From positions 1 through 58,902 of the forward strand of contig NZ_BCVA01000038.1 of NCBI RefSeq assembly GCF_001591505.1: a stretch of DNA of 58,902 bases. Reading direction: 5' to 3'. Source of the stretch: Neobacillus niacini NBRC 15566. GTDB taxonomy: Bacteria; Bacillota; Bacilli; Bacillales; Cytobacillaceae. A model generated the notes under the pieces. That model saw only the letters and a list, made by a program, of their open reading frames with translations, was not told where the DNA came from and did not search any database. Made by a program: the position numbers and the translations under genes. Below are positions 40,313 to 48,758 of this stretch, one piece after another (positions within the stretch are counted from its first letter, which is position 1; the number at the start of each line of letters is the position of its first letter).

Positions 40313-41122
40313 ATGAAAAAATCCGTTGTTTCAAAAGAATATCTGAATTTACAGAAGGAAATTATAGCACTTCAGGAGAATTGGAAAGAGAGGATTAATC
40401 CAGAATCGATTATTCCTAATCTAGATGCGGGAGCAATATCAGCAGGAGTGCCTGCAGCGGCATTAACGTCTATTAATTTTGAAATTTCACTATTCTTACA
40501 GTGGATAGAGGAGATAAATGAACTATTAACAAAAAATAACGCTGAATTGGAACCAAAGCTTTCAGTAGTTCTGAGTCTATTAGACGAAGAAACAGCCATT
40601 CGCTGGATTGATGAGGCCTTTTCGTTTAACAGTGTTTATTTTGCTAGGTTTGCTGAAGATAATGGATTAGAAGAGTGGATTCCGCAATTTCTTGCAGAAA
40701 CGGCGCTTCGACCATATTTGCAGGTAACCGCAGAAAAAATACAGCACGAAATTACTCATGCTGTTCCTGGTTCCGGATGTCCAATTTGCGGTGAACCTGC
40801 ACGACTTGCAGTTTTAGAGGATGAAGGAAAAAAAGTGATGACCTGTCCGCGCTGTCTTGCACATTGGAATGCAAAAAGGGTTGAATGTGCACACTGTGGT
40901 AATGATGACCATAAAACCATTCAGTTCTTGACCATTGAGGGCGATGCTTCCTCTCAAATCCAGGTTTGCGACAAGTGTACAGGATATATTAAAGTGATAG
41001 ATACAAGACAATATCTCAGCAAGCCATCCGCTTCCATGCTGGACCTAAATACCATTCACCTAGACTTTGTGGCCCAAGAACAAGGTTACCAAGCAGTTGG
41101 GCAGATAAAACAAACAAATTAA
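40313..41122 (+). CDS. fdhE: Formate dehydrogenase accessory protein FdhE
   Basis: A 269-aa rubredoxin-like protein required for assembly of membrane-bound formate dehydrogenase. Four CxxC motifs bind iron or zinc: CPIC, CPRC, CAHC and CDKC in the C-terminal half. The N-terminal half is helical. The ATG at 40313 follows AAAGAGGTG. It opens a tight run of seven genes to moeB, so late molybdenum cofactor synthesis and FDH maturation are likely cotranscribed. Confidence 0.92.
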   Translation: MKKSVVSKEYLNLQKEIIALQENWKERINPESIIPNLDAGAISAGVPAAALTSINFEISLFLQWIEEINELLTKNNAELEPKLSVVLSLLDEETAIRWIDEAFSFNSVYFARFAEDNGLEEWIPQFLAETALRPYLQVTAEKIQHEITHAVPGSGCPICGEPARLAVLEDEGKKVMTCPRCLAHWNAKRVECAHCGNDDHKTIQFLTIEGDASSQIQVCDKCTGYIKVIDTRQYLSKPSASMLDLNTIHLDFVAQEQGYQAVGQIKQTN

Positions 41123-41137
41123 GAAGGTGCGCTATTC

Positions 41138-41749
41138 ATGAAGGCTGCGGCTATTATTTTATCAGGTGGAAAATCTAGTAGAATGGGTACGAACAAGGCT
41201 CTCTTAAAACTGAATGAGAAAACAACAATAGAAAGAATGGTTGATATTCTTAAAGTCTATTTTGATGACATCATCCTTGTAACCAATGATATGGAAACGT
41301 ATCAGTCCTTAGGGGTAAAAATGGTGTCCGATCACTATCCTGGAAAGGGACCGCTGGCGGGCTTTCATGCCGGCTTATTGGCCACTGACTATGATGTGAA
41401 TTTCATTGTAGCCTGTGATATGCCGTTTATTTCTGGTGAGCTTGCTTCGACACTTGTAAAAAAAATGGACCATTATGATGCTGTAGTGCCAGTTGTAAAT
41501 GGAAAAATGCAAACCCTTTGTGCGGTTTTTCAACAAAAGACGGTCAAGAAAATTGAAGAATGTATTGAAAATGGACGTCTTCCGATTAAACATCTGCTTG
41601 AACATGTAAATGTCCTGTATGTAACGGAAAAAGATCTAGAAGTTGATAGCAACATTGATTTGGAGCGTGTCTTTTTCAATATGAATCACCCGCATGAGTA
41701 TGAGGACGCTAAAAAGTGGCTTGAAGCTGATGATGCAGGAAGGATGTAA
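41138..41749 (+). CDS. mobA: Molybdenum cofactor guanylyltransferase MobA
   Basis: A 203-aa nucleotidyltransferase that adds GMP to molybdopterin, giving the bis-MGD cofactor that formate dehydrogenase needs. The nucleotide motif is ILSGGKSSRMGTNKALL at the N-terminus, with PGKGPLAGFHAGL and the metal site ACDMPF. The start is ATG 41138, 15 bp after fdhE. Confidence 0.92.
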   Translation: MKAAAIILSGGKSSRMGTNKALLKLNEKTTIERMVDILKVYFDDIILVTNDMETYQSLGVKMVSDHYPGKGPLAGFHAGLLATDYDVNFIVACDMPFISGELASTLVKKMDHYDAVVPVVNGKMQTLCAVFQQKTVKKIEECIENGRLPIKHLLEHVNVLYVTEKDLEVDSNIDLERVFFNMNHPHEYEDAKKWLEADDAGRM

Positions 41750-41755
41750 GGCACA

Positions 41756-42988
41756 GTGCAATTTTTAAAAGTAAAGACAGTTGAAGAAACCTTTGCAATG
41801 ATCGAAGAACAAATTCCATCTATAAAAGATACCGAGGAGCGCTCACTTGAAGAGGCTCTCCATTATATAACTGCGGCGTGCGTCACCGCGAAAGAAAATG
41901 TCCCTAGTTTTGACCGCTCAACCGTTGATGGATATGCTGTTAAAGCAAAAGACACATATGGTACATCTGATTCTATGCCGGGTTTTTTAACGGTGGTGGG
42001 AGAAGTCAGAATGGGTGAGTCTGCCCTGATTTCTGTTGGTCAAGGCGAGGCAGTATATGTCCCAACAGGAGGGATGATTCCTCCGGGCAGTGACAGTGTA
42101 ATCATGATTGAACACTGTGAAGACCATGATGGTCTGTTAAACACCTACAAGCCAGTGGCACCTGGTGAAAATATTATTCGTGCAGGTGAAGATATCCGTG
42201 AAGGGGAACTTCTTCTTCCAGAAGGGACCATGCTTAGACCTCAGGAGTTAGGCGCGATTGCCTCGCTTGGAATTAGTCATGTTACGGTCTATCGTAAATT
42301 AAAGGTTGGTTATCTATCATCTGGTGACGAAATTGTACCCTATCAAACAGAAAAACTTGCAGAAGGGCAAATCCGGGATATCAATTTTTTAACGATTGCA
42401 GGACTCGCTAAACAATGGAATATCGAGGTTGTATATGGTGGAATCGTAAAAGATGACTATCAGGAATTTCAGAAAAAAGCTCAAGGCCTATATGATGAAG
42501 TGGACTGCTTAATTCTTTCAGGGGGAAGCTCAGTCGGTGCCAAGGATTACACCACAGATGTGATTCAATCCCTAGGTTCACCAGGCGTTTTTGTTCATGG
42601 TATTTCAATCAAACCTGGAAAGCCTACGATTCTTGCCATGGCAAATGGAAAACCTGTCATTGGCCTGCCTGGCCACCCGGCTTCAGCGATGATCATTTTC
42701 ATGCTTTTTGGTGAAAAAATTCTACGAAAATTAAAAGGCGAAAAGATAGATAAGACACCTGATCGCATTTTTGCAAGGATTACGAAGAATATTCCTTCAG
42801 CACCAGGACGGTCCGATTATATACGGGTCCGGTTGGTTGAGAAAGAAGGAGAATGGTGGGCAGAGCCTATCATTGGGAAATCAGGTTTAATTACAACACT
42901 AGTAAAAAGTGATGGAATTGTTGAGATTAGTTCAGAAAAAGAGGGAATTTCACAGGGAGACTATGTTCCTGTGATGGCAACACGATGA
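41756..42988 (+). CDS. moeA: Molybdopterin molybdenumtransferase MoeA
   Basis: A 410-aa enzyme that inserts molybdate into adenylylated molybdopterin. GTG at 41756 is the only sensible start, 6 bp after mobA. Landmarks: PSFDRSTVDGYAVKA, YVPTGGMIPPGSDSVIMIEH, LSSGDEIVPY, ILSGGSSVGAKDYT and GLPGHPASA. It is the first of two MoeA-type genes in a row. Confidence 0.92.
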   Translation: MQFLKVKTVEETFAMIEEQIPSIKDTEERSLEEALHYITAACVTAKENVPSFDRSTVDGYAVKAKDTYGTSDSMPGFLTVVGEVRMGESALISVGQGEAVYVPTGGMIPPGSDSVIMIEHCEDHDGLLNTYKPVAPGENIIRAGEDIREGELLLPEGTMLRPQELGAIASLGISHVTVYRKLKVGYLSSGDEIVPYQTEKLAEGQIRDINFLTIAGLAKQWNIEVVYGGIVKDDYQEFQKKAQGLYDEVDCLILSGGSSVGAKDYTTDVIQSLGSPGVFVHGISIKPGKPTILAMANGKPVIGLPGHPASAMIIFMLFGEKILRKLKGEKIDKTPDRIFARITKNIPSAPGRSDYIRVRLVEKEGEWWAEPIIGKSGLITTLVKSDGIVEISSEKEGISQGDYVPVMATR

Positions 42989-43001
42989 GGGGGATAAGAA
43001 T

Positions 43002-44924
43002 ATGGACCAGAAACACTATAAACGGAAAATATATTTAGAGGACAAACCCCGATCGGAAGCAAAGCGAGAAATTCTCGAGAACTTTCAACTGCCCCTTGAA
43101 AAAGAAATGATCCCAACAAGTGACGCCCTTGGACGTGTGACGGCTGAGCCAATCTTTGCAAATGTCTCCATGCCTCACTACCATGCCTCCGCAATGGATG
43201 GTATTGCGGTTATTGCAGAAAAAACATATACCGCTCATGAACAGAATCCATTACGGCTTAAGCTGGGGAAGGACTTTTCCATTGTGGATACAGGAAATGC
43301 CATTCCTGCTCCGTATAATGCCGTCATTATGATTGAACATGTCGATATGATTGATGAGGAAACGATTGAAATCATTGAGCCGGCAACACCTTGGCAGCAT
43401 ATTCGCCCAATCGGCGAGGATATTGTCCAGGAGGAAATGCTGTTTCCACAGGGACATATATTAAGACCTGCAGATTTAGGCGTTCTATTAGCAAGTCAGC
43501 AGCTCCATATTCCGGTCATCAAAAAACCAGTTGTCACGATTATCCCAACAGGGAATGAGCTTGTTGAGGCAGACACTCAGCTTTCATCAGGAAATATTAT
43601 TGAATTTAATGGAACAGTATTTGCGAATTTTGTAAAAGAATGGGGCGGGGAGCCTAGACTTAACAGGATTGTGAAGGATGACCCTGAAAAAATTAAGTCA
43701 GTCTTGCTGGAAGCTGCCGAAACCTCTGATATTATCGTTATTAACGCTGGATCTTCAGCAGGTTCAAAGGATTATACGGTTCATATCATTGCTGAAATTG
43801 GTACCGTCTTTACCCATGGTGTGGCCGCAAGACCTGGAAAACCTGTTATTTTAGGGGAAATAAATGAAAAGATTGTTGTAGGTGTTCCAGGTTATCCTGT
43901 TTCAGCCTATTTAGCATTAGAGTGGTTTGTCCGCCCGTTAATTTGCAAGTATTTGCAGATACCTGAGCCCAAAAGACAAACGGTAACAGTCAAGCTTGGC
44001 CGCCGGATTGTTTCGAGTATGGGTGCTGAGGACTTTGTACGAATGAATATCGGCTATGTGAATGGACAGTTTGTCGCCAATCCACTGACAAGAGCAGCAG
44101 GTGTAACGATGTCCTATGTTCGAGCAGATGGCCTTCTTGTCGTACCAGCCAACGTAATTGGCTATGAACAAGGTGAGTTTGCTGAGGTGGAGCTTTTAAG
44201 ACCGCTTGAGGAAATTAAAAACGCGATTATGTTTTCTGGAAGTCACGATTTAACCATTGACCTTTTATCCTCTCAGTTAAAAAGAGTCCGCGCTGATATG
44301 AAAATAGTTTCCTCCCATGTTGGCAGTATGGCAGGAATAATGGCGATTCGAAAAGGAGAGGCCCATGTAGCGGGCATTCATTTGCTTGACCCCAATACAA
44401 AGCAATATAATATTTCATATGTTAAGAAAATAGCAGCTGGATTGGATGTTGTACTCTATCCATTTTTAAAAAGAAAGCAAGGATGGATTTTACCCAAGGG
44501 AAACCCGCTTGGTATTGAAACAGTAGCAGATATAGTTGAGAAAAAAGCGATTTTCGTCAACCGTCAAAAAGGTGCAGGCACGAGAATCCTCCTCGATATG
44601 CTGTTAGAGGAAAACGGTATTTCATCAGAAGAAATGATCGGCTACGACCGTGAAATGTTTTCACATCTAGCAGTAGCGGCAGAGGTAAATGGAGACAGCC
44701 ATGGAGCCGGCTTAGGAATCTTTCCAGCGGCAAAAGCGATGAACCTGGACTTTGTTCCCGTTGCAGACGAAGAGTATGATTTACTGATGACGAGGAGCTT
44801 CTATGAAAGTGAAAGCGGAAAACTGTTAATAGAGATTATTCAATCACCAATTTTTAAACAGCAGGTCGAAAAGATTGGCGGATATGAAGTGGTAGAAAAT
44901 GCAGAGCCAAAGAAATTGGTCTGA
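43002..44924 (+). CDS. MoeA-type protein fused to a periplasmic-binding-like domain
   Basis: A 640-aa molybdopterin biosynthesis protein. Residues about 1-400 are a second MoeA (HASAMDGIAV, VIMIEHVD, IIPTGNELVE, NAGSSAGSKDYT, GVPGYPVSA). Residues about 405-640 form a binding-protein-like domain (MFSGSHDLTIDLL, then VGSMAGIMAIRKGEAHVAGIHLLD, RQKGAGTRILLDMLL), found in LysR effector and molybdate-binding proteins, without a signal peptide. The tail may sense or hold molybdate, tungstate or cofactor. The ATG at 43002 follows GAGGGGG, 13 bp after moeA. Confidence 0.88.
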   Translation: MDQKHYKRKIYLEDKPRSEAKREILENFQLPLEKEMIPTSDALGRVTAEPIFANVSMPHYHASAMDGIAVIAEKTYTAHEQNPLRLKLGKDFSIVDTGNAIPAPYNAVIMIEHVDMIDEETIEIIEPATPWQHIRPIGEDIVQEEMLFPQGHILRPADLGVLLASQQLHIPVIKKPVVTIIPTGNELVEADTQLSSGNIIEFNGTVFANFVKEWGGEPRLNRIVKDDPEKIKSVLLEAAETSDIIVINAGSSAGSKDYTVHIIAEIGTVFTHGVAARPGKPVILGEINEKIVVGVPGYPVSAYLALEWFVRPLICKYLQIPEPKRQTVTVKLGRRIVSSMGAEDFVRMNIGYVNGQFVANPLTRAAGVTMSYVRADGLLVVPANVIGYEQGEFAEVELLRPLEEIKNAIMFSGSHDLTIDLLSSQLKRVRADMKIVSSHVGSMAGIMAIRKGEAHVAGIHLLDPNTKQYNISYVKKIAAGLDVVLYPFLKRKQGWILPKGNPLGIETVADIVEKKAIFVNRQKGAGTRILLDMLLEENGISSEEMIGYDREMFSHLAVAAEVNGDSHGAGLGIFPAAKAMNLDFVPVADEEYDLLMTRSFYESESGKLLIEIIQSPIFKQQVEKIGGYEVVENAEPKKLV

Positions 44925-44937
44925 AGAGGTGCACAAA

Positions 44938-45402
44938 ATGAATTTTCAAATTTCGAAAGAACCGATTGATATTCAATCTGTAATAGATAAAGTTGTTCAG
45001 CGTAATGCGGGAGCCATTACTACTTTTATTGGAACCGTTCGTGAATTAACCAAAGGAAAAAAGACACTATTTTTAATATATGACGCATACGAAGCGATGG
45101 CAGTGAAAAAGTTAGAGCAAATCGGCAGGGAAATTGAAGAGCGCTGGGAAGGTGCTCAGGTAGCCATTACCCATCGAGTGGGCAGGCTGGATATAACGGA
45201 TATTGCTGTAGTTATTGCCGTTTCTACTCCTCACCGTGCCGATGCCTATGAAGCGAACCGCTATGCAATTGAAAGAATTAAAGAAATAGTCCCGATATGG
45301 AAAAAAGAGCATTGGGAAGATGGTGAAGAGTGGATGGGCAACCAGCTTGAAACCGTTGCTTATCCTAGTGGAAAGCCTGAGGAGGACGATTTAAATGAAT
45401 AA
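44938..45402 (+). CDS. moaE: Molybdopterin synthase catalytic subunit MoaE
   Basis: A 154-aa subunit of molybdopterin synthase. Landmarks are GAITTFIGTVRELTKGKK, YDAYEAMA, HRVGRLDI and the C-terminal WKKEHWEDGEEWMGNQ with the catalytic Lys. The ATG at 44938 follows GAGGTGC; the longer frame overlaps the upstream gene. It overlaps moaD by 8 bp. Confidence 0.92.
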   Translation: MNFQISKEPIDIQSVIDKVVQRNAGAITTFIGTVRELTKGKKTLFLIYDAYEAMAVKKLEQIGREIEERWEGAQVAITHRVGRLDITDIAVVIAVSTPHRADAYEANRYAIERIKEIVPIWKKEHWEDGEEWMGNQLETVAYPSGKPEEDDLNE

Positions 45403-45628
45403 AATATTGTTTTTCGCTCATCTGCGCGATGCGGTGGGAGAAGAATATCTGAAGTTGAATGCCACGGGGAAAACCGTAGGAGAATTAAAAGTGGAATTGG
45501 CTGGGAGCTACAATCTACCTAAATTAGATACCGTTATGACCGCTGTTAATGAAGAATTTGCCCAAGATGATGAAGTGATTCAAGATGGTGATGAAATTGC
45601 CTTTATCCCGCCAGTAAGCGGCGGTTGA
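45395..45628 (+). CDS. moaD: Molybdopterin synthase sulfur carrier MoaD
   Basis: A 77-aa ubiquitin-like sulfur carrier ending in PPVSGG, the Gly-Gly tail that becomes a thiocarboxylate. It overlaps moaE and precedes moeB, the enzyme that adenylates that tail. Together they make molybdopterin from cPMP. Confidence 0.92.
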   Translation: MNKILFFAHLRDAVGEEYLKLNATGKTVGELKVELAGSYNLPKLDTVMTAVNEEFAQDDEVIQDGDEIAFIPPVSGG

Positions 45629-45656
45629 TACGGTTTTTGGAAAAGGGGAAAACAGA

Positions 45657-46676
45657 ATGGATGAACGATACTCAAGGCAGGTCCTCTTTCCAGGAATCGG
45701 TAAAGCAGGACAAGAAAAAATTTGCAAGAAGCATGTATTAATGATAGGGGCTGGCGCCCTCGGTTCTGGTAATGCGGAGGTGCTTACCCGGGCAGGAGTT
45801 GGCCGGCTTACCATCGTGGATAGAGATTATGTGGAGGCTAGTAATCTCCAGCGCCAACAGCTTTATACAGAAGAAGATGTAGCTGAAAAGCTTCCGAAGG
45901 CCGCCGCAGCTAAGAAACGCTTAAGTGCCATCAATTCAGATGTCGAAGTAAAAGCGATTATCGGGGATGCCACTCCCGCTATGCTGGAGGACTTAGTGCA
46001 TGATGTCGATGTCATTATCGACGCGACTGATAACTTTGAAACGCGAATGGCCATTAATGATGTTTCACAAAAGTATAAGATCCCTTGGATTTATGGTGCG
46101 TGTGTTGGCAGTTATGGAATGAGTTTTTCCATTATTCCAGGGAAAACACCTTGTTTAAATTGTTTGTTACGGACCATTCCTATGCAAGGATTAACCTGTG
46201 ATACAGGCGGGATCATCTCACCTGCTGTCCAAATGGTGATTTCTCATCAAAGCGCAGAAGTGCTAAAAATGCTTGTCGAGGATTGGGATGCGGTTCGGAC
46301 TTCATTTGTGAGCTTTGATTTATGGCGAAACCAATATACTAGTTTGAAAATGGGTAAAGCTAAATTTGCTGGCTGCCTATCGTGCGGCGAGGAAAGGACC
46401 TATCCTTACTTAGACCAGGAAAATATGACAAAGACGACAGTCTTGTGCGGCCGGGATACGGTTCAAGTTCGTCCATCCACACAAGGTGACCTATCACTAG
46501 AGAGGCTCGCAGGTCAACTGAGTACACTCGGGTATACGGTTAAAGGAAATCCGTATCTTTTATCAGTAGAAATGGGTTCTCTGCGAATGGTCATCTTCAA
46601 CGACGGTCGCGCGCTCATTCACGGCACAAAAGATTTAACCCATGCCAAATCTATATACCAACGAATTTTAGGATAA
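45657..46676 (+). CDS. moeB: Molybdopterin-synthase adenylyltransferase MoeB (ThiF family)
   Basis: A 339-aa E1-like enzyme that activates the MoaD C-terminus. It has the ATP motif GAGALGSGNAEVLTRAG, VDRDYVEASNLQRQ, the DATDNFETR segment and two zinc CxxC pairs (CLNC and CLSC). The last 75 residues are an extra domain as in Bacillus MoeB/ThiF of this length. It is the last gene of the cofactor operon; moaA, moaB and moaC are not in the window. Confidence 0.88.
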   Translation: MDERYSRQVLFPGIGKAGQEKICKKHVLMIGAGALGSGNAEVLTRAGVGRLTIVDRDYVEASNLQRQQLYTEEDVAEKLPKAAAAKKRLSAINSDVEVKAIIGDATPAMLEDLVHDVDVIIDATDNFETRMAINDVSQKYKIPWIYGACVGSYGMSFSIIPGKTPCLNCLLRTIPMQGLTCDTGGIISPAVQMVISHQSAEVLKMLVEDWDAVRTSFVSFDLWRNQYTSLKMGKAKFAGCLSCGEERTYPYLDQENMTKTTVLCGRDTVQVRPSTQGDLSLERLAGQLSTLGYTVKGNPYLLSVEMGSLRMVIFNDGRALIHGTKDLTHAKSIYQRILG

Positions 46677-46683
46677 TCAATAG

Positions 46684-46710
46684 GCCGCCAGTGATTCGAT
46701 TGGCGGCTTT
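46684..46710 (+). terminator. Terminator of the fdhE-moeB operon
   Basis: GCCGCCA and TGGCGGC pair around a 10-base loop, followed by TTT and A-rich sequence. The T tail is short. Confidence 0.65.
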
Positions 46711-46748
46711 AAAGGTTATGGTTAATTTTACTAATTTTAAGACTCTAG

Positions 46749-46970
46749 ATAGACGGAGAAATCTCGCTTATTTAGTCATTACTAATATAAATAGCCTGAA
46801 TAGACGGAGAGATTCCGTCTATTGATCCGAAATACGTGAAATCGGATAAGATTGCTTTGCCTAACCGGAAAACCTCCCCTTATTAACCCCAAAACAGGCT
46901 CCATTCTGCATTTAACCGGAATGTCTCCGCTAATTTTACTTTTGCTAATACCTGGAGCGTACATCAACAG
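46749..46970. repeat. Decayed tandem repeat array of about four units
   Basis: Related segments begin near 46751 (AGACGGAGAAATCTCGC), 46802 (AGACGGAGAGATTCCGTC), 46863 (AACCGGAAAACCTCCCC) and 46914 (AACCGGAATGTCTCCGC), with steps of 51, about 61 and 51 bp. Each carries a small palindrome of the CGGAGA/TCTCCG type; GACGGA-GAGAT-TCCGTC is perfect. No gene is seen in this 400-bp gap apart from this array and parS. Confidence 0.6.
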
Positions 46971-46998
46971 CCTCATTTACCAGAGCCCTTTTTATAAA

Positions 46999-47026
46999 TC
47001 GACATGTTTCACGTGAAACATGTCGA
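46999..47026. promoter_or_regulatory. parS chromosome partition site
   Basis: TGTTTCACGTGAAACA at 47005-47020 is a perfect match to the parS consensus TGTTNCACGTGAAACA bound by Spo0J/ParB. The palindrome extends perfectly to 28 bp (46999-47026). It lies between the repeat array and ywdI. ParB bound here would spread and load SMC condensin, which organises the origin region. Confidence 0.93.
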
Positions 47027-47095
47027 ATTTCTATTTAGCTGTCAGATTTGGTATGATGATGATATAAAGAATGCTATAGAGGAGTTTATAAAATC

Positions 47096-47383
47096 GTGAA
47101 TATATCTGTAGATAAATTATTAAGGAAAATCGAAGAGGAATTGACGCTGGCAAAAAACAGCACAAAGCAAGAAAACTTGCGGGAAAAAGTGTACTCTATT
47201 AAAATATTATGCGAGCTGATTCTGGATGAAAAACAAAGGCAGCAGGAAGCACCGCTAAAGCCTGTCCCTGCCTATCAGCCTGTAACCGTACAGCCATCCT
47301 TTCAGCAGCCAGTAACATTAAATCAACCAAAAAAACTAGAAATGGAAGACGAAGCAAACGGCGATTCACTATTTGATTTTTAA
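47096..47383 (+). CDS. ywdI: YwdI family protein
   Basis: A 95-aa cytosolic protein of unknown function (DUF5327). GTG at 47096 follows GAGGAG. The N-terminal half is helical (ISVDKLLRKIEEELTLAK, then REKVYSIKILCELILDEK); the C-terminal half is Gln/Pro-rich and ends in acidic SLFDF. It begins the conserved ywd-ywh block. Confidence 0.82.
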   Translation: MNISVDKLLRKIEEELTLAKNSTKQENLREKVYSIKILCELILDEKQRQQEAPLKPVPAYQPVTVQPSFQQPVTLNQPKKLEMEDEANGDSLFDF

Positions 47384-47425
47384 TAGAAGGCTAGGCTGTG
47401 TCAGTACTAAATGAATTTTTGCATT

Positions 47426-47617
47426 CTGTTGATTGGAGCGGAAGGCACGAAGACTCCTGCGGGAGGATGGGGCAGGGGAGACCCCGCAGGCGCTTAAGCG
47501 CCGAGGAGGCTCCCCGGACCGCCCGCGGAAAGCGAAGTGCCTCGCGACAGGCAAAAACCGCCTGTCCCTGCGGTGATTATTCGAAGAAGCTTTCCTTAGT
47601 GGAGCGGAAATCAACAG
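47426..47617. repeat. GC-rich 192-bp repeat element with terminal inverted repeats
   Basis: The element is bounded by CTGTTGATT (47426) and AATCAACAG (47609-47617) and has much higher GC than its surroundings. Its inside contains several palindromic parts, such as CTCCTGCGGGAG (47454-47465), GCGCTTAAGCGC (47491-47502) and CGCGGAAAGCG. Sequences of this kind (GGAGCGGAAGGC... GGAGCGGAAATCAAC) are, from memory, common between genes in Bacillus relatives. It sits where B. subtilis has ywdJ. Apparent reading frames through it are artefacts. Confidence 0.75.
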
Positions 47618-47666
47618 ACCATATTAAAACAGCTAAACCAAAAAATGTGGACGAGGGGGAGAGAAC

Positions 47667-48038
47667 ATGAAAACATTTATTATTATCGGTGCAATTAACG
47701 CTTTTTTAGCGGTGGCACTTGGAGCCTTTGGAGCTCATGGACTTAAGGATAAGCTAGATCCCTATTACTTAGATATTTGGAAAACAGGCGTTACCTATCA
47801 AATGTTTCACGCAACAGCACTTTTGGTGATTGGAATCCTGCTAGGTAAAGTGGCAGCGAGTACATTCTTCACTTGGTCAGGCTGGTTATTTCTAATTGGG
47901 ATTATTCTTTTTAGCGGCAGTCTCTATGTATTAAGCTTAACGAAAATAGGAGTACTTGGCGCTATCACACCGCTTGGAGGAGTTTGCTTCTTAGCAGGTT
48001 GGATTTTAATGATCATTGGCACGGTAAAAGATTTATAA
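47667..48038 (+). CDS. ywdK: DUF423 family membrane protein YwdK
   Basis: A 123-aa protein with four membrane helices. The family signature is AVALGAFGAHGLKD near the N-terminus, then the YQMFHATALL segment. The function is unknown. ATG 47667 follows GAGGGGGAGA. Confidence 0.9.
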   Translation: MKTFIIIGAINAFLAVALGAFGAHGLKDKLDPYYLDIWKTGVTYQMFHATALLVIGILLGKVAASTFFTWSGWLFLIGIILFSGSLYVLSLTKIGVLGAITPLGGVCFLAGWILMIIGTVKDL

Positions 48039-48083
48039 AATAGTAAAAGGCATTGGACTTGAGTTCCAATGCCTTTTACTATT
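48039..48083. terminator. Bidirectional terminator between ywdK and gerQ
   Basis: The 19-base arms 48039-48057 and 48065-48083 are perfectly complementary and include AAAAGGCATTGG/CCAATGCCTTTT. It touches the gerQ stop codon on the other strand. Confidence 0.85.
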
Positions 48084-48546
48084 ATCTTGGCGGGAAAGTA
48101 CTTAAACCAGGTGAACCCCCAAAAGGGTATTCGTATTCAAGTTCTTCATCAAATGTAGCATAATCAAAAGCAACCATTGGGATGAGCGTACGCTGGCCAG
48201 TTTGTGGATCACTTAAAATGAGATGATCACGACCTGCAGCTTCAATAATGCCGACAAATTTCTTCCCATTCCATTGGCTGTTGCCTTCAAAAGTGGCATA
48301 TACCGTTGCTAATTTCCCTTTGTTTAAGCGTAAAATATTTTCGATGTACGATTGCTCTAACGGCAGCATTCCTTGCGGCTGAACAGTTCCGGGCGGTGAC
48401 TGAGGTGCACTAGCCGGTGGAAACTGCGGGAATCCTTGCTGTTGTGTACCAGGAAAAAATCCTTGTCCTTGCCCTTGAAATTGATTCCCTGCTTGTTGTC
48501 TAGCGGGATAAGGCTGATACCCTTGTTGATTATAATATTGACTCAT
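48082..48546 (-). CDS. gerQ: Spore coat protein GerQ
   Basis: A 154-aa inner coat protein (YwdL) needed for the localisation of the cortex-lytic enzyme CwlJ. Residues 1-65 are Gln/Pro/Gly-rich; residues 66-150 form the conserved domain (SYIENILRLNKGKLATVYATF, GIIEAAGRDHLILSDP, FDEELEYEYPF). Lys residues in GerQ are crosslinked by transglutaminase in B. subtilis. ATG 48546 is preceded by GGAGGGGA. It is transcribed alone. Confidence 0.93.
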   Translation of the reverse strand: MSQYYNQQGYQPYPARQQAGNQFQGQGQGFFPGTQQQGFPQFPPASAPQSPPGTVQPQGMLPLEQSYIENILRLNKGKLATVYATFEGNSQWNGKKFVGIIEAAGRDHLILSDPQTGQRTLIPMVAFDYATFDEELEYEYPFGGSPGLSTFPPR

Positions 48547-48723
48547 GTTTTCCCCTCCTAAAAAATAACGAAATGAATGCCCAACAGACTATTCATACTC
48601 TAAAGACCTTTAATTGGTGACAATCGGGAAGGTCCGATATGAGTTGATTCGGAGCTAAAACTCTAGACTCGCTGTTTTATTAGTATGAGGAGAGAAAGGG
48701 AAATATGACTCATGAAAACTAGA

Positions 48724-48756
48724 AAAAAAGTCCTCAGCATACGCCGAGAACTTTCT
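48724..48756 (-). terminator. Terminator of hemQ
   Basis: On the minus strand AAAGTTCTCGGC and GCTGAGGACTTT pair with mismatches around a short loop, followed by a run of T. Confidence 0.65.
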
Positions 48757-48758
48757 GA

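Noticed and set aside
46749..46970. Small gene after moeB (minus-strand frame of about 64 codons, 46782-46976)
   Set aside because: It lies inside the decayed repeat array, has no ribosome site and no recognisable domain.
47398..47670. Open frame of about 90 codons between ywdI and ywdK
   Set aside because: It runs through the GC-rich repeat element, is rich in Arg and Gly, and has no homologous look; it is an artefact of the repeat.
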